DNA from: Cruorifilaria tuberocauda
Taxonomy: Eukaryota > Nematoda > Chromadorea > Rhabditida > Onchocercidae
Assembly: GCA_013365365.1 (NCBI GenBank)
Contig: JABVXU010000103.1
Span: forward strand, 62,001 to 126,000
Direction of reading: 5' to 3'
Length of the DNA: 64,000 nt
The notes beneath the pieces are model-generated. The model was given only the letters and a program-made list of their open reading frames with translations. It had not been told where the DNA came from and made no database searches. Numbering within the stretch: position 1 is the first letter of the stretch; each line of letters begins with the position of its first letter. Of this stretch, positions 59,001 to 64,000 are shown piece after piece. The translations under genes were made by a program, and so were the position numbers.

Positions 59001-62000
59001 CTAAAATTTACTGAAAATATTTACTAATTTTATCTATCAAATTCATCATAATCATTGAAAATATGTAAAATAAAATGTTTTTTTTTTAATTACAAAACAA
59101 AGATAAGAATAAATGCCAATAAAAGCTAAGAGAAGGATTGGAATTACGGATTTGTTTATTTCTTCCTTACTTTGAAACTGCAGGAGAATTTCTAATATAC
59201 ATGATTACCAAAAGATTCAATAATTAATAAGAATGACGTTTAGATTATATAATTTTATATGCTATATTCACTTGAGGAACATGAAACCGTTGGAAATATA
59301 CTATTGCAAAAATCAAGAAAAAAAGAAGCAAAGAAATCATTGGAAGTTAAATTCTTTGAAAAATGTGTTCAGATAATAACATAAGTAATCGATCAATGTA
59401 TAATTATGTTTAATAGTTCTTCATTAACAACTTAATAATATTATCTAATTTTGATAGTGATTTTTACTTGATTTTATTTAATGATTAAATTTCGATAAGA
59501 ATAGAACAGTCAAAAGTAAAACAAATATGCTAAATACAAGGCATTAAGTATGTGAATCAATAATTATACAAACAAATATGGTGACATAGATGTTTTTGCT
59601 ACAAACAAAGATGTAATTACGAAATGATAAAGTATTTTATTGCAATTTCTGAAAAGTTGGAAAGAGCTGAAAATGAAAATAAAGAGAAGATAGGATGCAA
59701 ACAAGTTTTATTAACGATAACTGAGAGGCACATACTACTTCACCGCAACTGCGGTCAATTAAAGTATGATTCATCGCATGACAGATATTATTTTCTATTA
59801 TATAATATTATAATATTTTAACAAAAATTTATTTCAATCAAATTTTTGTCTAATATTATCTTAAAATTTCAAATTTTCTAAAAATGTCTAAAGTCAGTGA
59901 AATATAAATAAACAATTCCAATCAAAATTATCATAATGTGAATATGAATACAAATATTGATATTATGTTAAAAGTTCTATTCCTTGATTTATTATTTTTC
60001 CTAAAGTAATGCTTATTAAAGAATGATCAAAAAAGTTTCAAGAAACCAATAAATAAACGAAACAATGGAATATTCCCGCAAGATTGAAACTGGTTAATAC
60101 GGAAACAATCAACACGATTATTAATTATCCTTCAAAAATTAACAAAAATCAACTTTCCATATCAGTACTACAATCACTGCAATCATTATATAAATTCTTC
60201 TTCATTCCAGAAATTTTGGAAAAAGAAAAATCAATCGATATTTGTTAATTATTTTAATACTGCAAATATCTTCAGCCAAAATATAAAATAACTTTTTTGA
60301 TATTATTTACAGCAATCGTTTGTTTTCTATACTAGCTAATAATTAGTATAATTTTTCATTGTCAATGAATTTTTCTAAGTAAAAAAAATTAAAATAAAAA
60401 TAAATAACAATAAGTTTTGACAAAGGCATTTCAAATTCATTATGGTAAACAAAATTATGTAGAAATTTATAGTAATTAATCATTTCTTGTCAAAAATATA
60501 AATATTTGAAAGATTATTACAATTATTTGAAGTTTGATTGGCAAGAGAATTGCTTTCTAATAGCTTGGATGAATATGTTTATATTTTGATAATCCTGATG
60601 GATAATGATATTTTATACAACCACTACTATTGCCAAACAAAATAATGAAATAGTTAAAGTGTTTACCAAGAAGTTTGACGATCAAATCCTTGAAATGATG
60701 AAATTTCTGATAAACTGATGAGTATTCACTCTTCTTTGCAAACATTCATTACATTTCTACCAATATAACATTCTGATATTGCTGTTAAGTCTTATCGATT
60801 ACTAATTTTGTTTTTTGTCAAATCAACAAAAGAAGAAAGGAAAGAAATTGGTGAAATAGGAAGATATGCAAGCCTCAAGAATTAAAGAAGAATAGAGATG
60901 AGTGGATTATTCATTAAGCTCAAAAATTCGAGAATTGATGTGAGGGAGGAAAAAATTGACGAAATAGAAGAAGCAGAGAAAGAATCTAATCAGATTTGAA
61001 AAATCGAAGAATAGGCGTGTAGTTGGAAATTGACGAAAACTACGGAAAAGCAATATTGCAATAATTGACCATCAAATCAAAATGAAAATATAAAATTAAA
61101 GTTTAATATAAAATTAATTCAATTAAAAATGAGAAACTTTGAATTAATAATTTAATTTACTCAAATGTAAATTACCAAAGATTTATTCCATAATAGTAAT
61201 ATTTCAATAATTGCAAATATTTAATGCATTCTATTCATATGCCACTTAAACGTGTCCAAATTGAAGGTCATATAAGGTCATTGAATGGAAACAAATGATC
61301 AGACATGAAAAGAGAGTAGAGGTTAACCTCTATTATTGTATTATTGAAATAAATAAATTGAACTTTAATAAAATCAGGGATATTCAAGATTTTATTAACA
61401 TTGAAATTAATTTAAAGATTATGAAAACAAACACTGAAATCAATTCAGAAATTGCGAAAAATAACTTGTGCATACAAATAATAAATTTATGAAAATTTTA
61501 AAATCGGATAATTATTAGAAATATTTATAGCATTGAGTAATAAAAATTTAGTTTCAAAGGAATAAAAAAAGTTTTATTTTTAACAATTTTCATTTTAAAA
61601 CATAAAAAGTACCAAAAAGTCCCAATTTGAAATGAAAATCTCACTAGTTTACTTTTGAGTATCAGAAATGATAAATATTAAATTAAAATTTATCAATGAA
61701 TAAAGACATTTGATATGTTTGCCGTTCAAAAAATGATTTTAAGGGTACAGAAACAATAAGTTTTATATGAAGATTCTATCAAAATATAAGCAAAGCAAGG
61801 AAATGAGACACGAAAGAAAGCTTACCACGTCCAGGTGGCCCATAATTGGCGCTTATTTGGCCTGGTGCAGATCCATGATATGGATAAGCGTTGAATCCGA
61901 TTGGGGGGGGAGTTTGTCCTGGATAATTTTGTGGACTTGGATAACCTGCTTGTTGGCCAGGATAACCTCCTTGTTGGCTAGGATAACCTCCTTGTTGGCT

Positions 62001-63751
62001 AGGATAACCTCCTTGTTGGCCCGGGTAACCTGTCTGTTGGCCAGGATAACCTCCTTGTTCACCTGGATAACCTCCTTGCTGGCCATAATAGCCTGTTTGT
62101 TGGCCAGGATAACCTCCTTGCTGAGCCGGATAACTGCCTGATTGTGCCGGGTAACCACTATGTTGCTGACCAAATTGATCAACACCTAGAAATCTCGGAC
62201 TATTCATTTATAGTTACTGATCATTACCATAAGTTATTATGGACAACTTCATGAAATACAAATAAAAAATCAAGAAAATTTTCGAATTTTGATCAGTTTT
62301 CAATCCGAATTGGTAGAAATTCATATAAATAATTGTATGATAAAAAAAGATGGAAGTAAATATGAAAGAAAGCTAATGACTAAGAAGAAGTAAACACAAC
62401 TTCTAAAGTAAATATTCTGCATTCGCTATTATTTGCTACTATCAAGAGAATGTTTTTTTAGGCAACAATCTTAACATTCCAAATTTGAAATTTTCATCTC
62501 ACTCGATCATTTATCAATTAATTTAACTGGAGAGAAATGATATGCAGAAATGATATTAAAGAAATGATATGCAATTTATATAATTAAATTAATATAGAAA
62601 TATAAAAAATGATTATTCATTTGGAACGTATATATTTAAATGAAATATTTATTTTACTTCAGCAATGGTTGAATATTTCGAAAAATATTTATATCATTAT
62701 ATCATATATAATCGGTTATTCTTAACAATTGTTATCAATATGGGCCAAAATGGTTTCCACAGGAAAAGTATGTACCTGGTTGTCCATAATTGCTACTGCT
62801 GTTACCATCCTTCTGCAAATTTTTTAAACCCTAAAAAATAATATTATATATTTAAAATTTGAAATGTAAAAATTTAACTGCTCCTCTAAAAAAATTTGAA
62901 ACTACCAAAATTTGTCATTTAATTATTAAATTTAAAATAGTTTTAAAAAGAATATTTTAAGTTATTCTTTTTCAACTCAATTGAATGAAATAACAGATGT
63001 GAACCTCAATCATATCAATAAATCAAAAATGAATGGTAGAAATACGAAAAAGTGGCATATTTTGATTTATTAATATAAAATATTCATTTTTAAATTATTA
63101 ATTAATTATTTGGAGGAATAAGTAGCTTTACAAAATATCAAAACTTATCACTGATATTCTTCAACTGTTTTCTCTTTGATATAAAACTTCCCTTGAAAAG
63201 AAATTCTTTAATATCTTTTCTTCCTTAATGATTCTTTGCATAAGTAAACAAAACCTAATTCCATTTTTTTAAACCTAATAATTAAAATTACTGAAAACAT
63301 TTTTATAGAAGGACAAAATGCAACTGTTTGAAAAAAATGCACTGTTTGCACTGTTTAATCAGAATCTTTCTTTTTGATAACAAATTTTCTCGTGAAAAAT
63401 CAACTCATATTTGTTATTTTTTAAATAACGCAAGAAAATTAATTGCAGCAATAAGATAACAATTTTTATCAATATTGTAAAGTAATAATTATCCTTATCA
63501 TTAATTAATAATTATCGACCCTATTATTCTCAGCTAATTGAACTTGATTCAGATATTATTAGCTTCAATTAATTACTTTTAACTGGCAAAAAACTCCATC
63601 AATATTAAAATACCAAAAATATTTAAATGCTAACTTGAATATTACTTTCAATATTTGTCTAAATTCTCGGAAACGGAATGAAAAAAATTAGAAAGTTTAC
63701 TTTTGAAACTTCGTTGAGAATAGTACCGAAAATTTGTGACTTAAATGACAT
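56048..63751 (-). CDS. Annexin with Gly-Tyr-Pro-Gln repeat tail
   Basis: Calcium-dependent phospholipid-binding protein. Exons in coding order: 63701-63751, 62776-62812, 61826-62185, 58484-58626, 58137-58292, 57239-57457, 56749-56871, 56391-56525, 56048-56227. Phases agree, giving 467 residues. The first about 150 residues are a disordered tail whose 11 heptads (GGYPGQQ type) resemble those of vertebrate annexins A7 and A11. The core of about 318 residues has four annexin repeats: [30 protein letters not shown] and [10 protein letters not shown]. Repeats 2 and 4 keep the GxGT calcium loop, with distal acidic sites in LIGETSGHF and [12 protein letters not shown]. In repeat 1 the threonine is cysteine and the usual acidic residue is missing, so that site may be weak. 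The start is the ATG at 63751, giving [17 protein letters not shown]. The third intron (58627-61825) is 3.2 kb. C. elegans NEX proteins are the nearest family; which orthologue is not settled. Confidence 0.92.
58793..58825. repeat. GA-rich microsatellite in an annexin intron
   Basis: A purine run of GA units with GGGA interruptions within the third intron of the annexin gene. On the coding strand it is a CT tract. No role is apparent. Confidence 0.75.
61929..62159 (-). repeat. 11 coding 21-base units for GGYPGQQ heptads
   Basis: Eleven consecutive 21-base units code for heptads of the form [35 protein letters not shown] and AGYPSPQ. Several neighbouring units are nearly identical, indicating recent unit duplication. 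In annexins A7 and A11 similar tails mediate partner binding and self-association. Unit number may be miscounted by short-read assembly. Confidence 0.9.
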
Positions 63752-64000
63752 TGTTGTTTGTTCGATACTGTCGAAAAACTTATTTACAGCAGTAAGGTTG
63801 AATTAAAATGTGCTAGAATTTAAATCATTGATCATAGTTGAATTTTATTTAATCATCGATTGATGACGCCAACGATGGTGAAGTTTAAGAAAACAAAAGT
63901 TAGCAATGAAATAGACAAACGATGACTCATTCGGATATATTTCAGTGTAAATAACGATGACTCAGAGATATTTCCATTCTATTATCAAATATTACGTCTG
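63752..64000. other. Upstream region of the annexin gene
   Basis: The 249 bases beyond the annexin start hold no other coding feature. A CAG on the minus strand near 63770 (TTCGACAG) could be an acceptor for the leader. The window ends within this region. Confidence 0.4.

Noticed and set aside
61767..62141. Plus-strand ORF of 124 codons with repeated LLARITS units
   Set aside because: It is antisense to the annexin heptad repeats; the regular pattern is a shadow of the 21-base units.
61853..62185. Minus-strand ORF of 110 codons rich in ILANKE units
   Set aside because: A second frame of the same annexin repeat exon, without matching splice phase.

Overview
The window is strongly AT-rich eukaryotic DNA. 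Its genes are split into many small exons with GT..AG introns, mostly a few hundred bases long but some of 2-4 kb. Acceptors are of the nematode type (TTTCAG, TTTTAG). At least two genes have a good acceptor only 10-55 bases before the start codon, as expected where a spliced leader is added. Gene content (a FOS-1 type bZIP factor, a nematode-like MED17, a germline-type DEAD-box helicase, an annexin with a Gly-Tyr-Pro-Gln tail) and intron style suggest a parasitic nematode, probably a spirurid or filarial worm. No bacterial, viral or organellar segment was recognised, and no tRNA, rRNA or CRISPR array was seen.

Layout. (1) 1.8-11.1 kb, plus strand: a fos-1 orthologue with at least two possible starts. 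(2) 11.1-21.7 kb: a gene-poor stretch that holds a 62-base inverted repeat and a doubtful three-exon small gene. (3) 21.7-38.3 kb, plus strand: a 25-exon gene for a Ser/Thr/Pro-rich scaffold protein, tentatively CEP170-like. (4) 39.6-44.5 kb, minus strand: a complete 13-exon Mediator subunit 17 gene, predicted 662 residues. (5) 46.3-53.05 kb (possibly 53.4 kb), plus strand: a Vasa/GLH-like DEAD-box helicase with a Gly/Phe/Arg/Ser-rich N-terminus. (6) 56.0-63.75 kb, minus strand: a nine-exon annexin with a 77-residue heptad-repeat tail.

The Mediator and helicase genes diverge from a 1.8 kb intergenic stretch that contains a long pyrimidine tract and an unassigned 47-codon ORF. The scaffold and Mediator genes converge, as do the helicase and annexin genes. 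The genes belong to different processes (transcription factor, cytoskeletal or centrosomal scaffold, general transcription, germline RNA, calcium/membrane), and nothing suggests a pathway cluster or operon.

All gene models were built by hand by joining exons so that splice sites and reading phase agree across every junction. Exon coordinates are given in each entry. The most useful leads are the alternative fos-1 N-termini and tandem acceptor, an apparent frame conflict in one exon of the scaffold gene, a cassette microexon in the same gene, the altered DEAD-box motifs, and the long hairpin at 15.4 kb.
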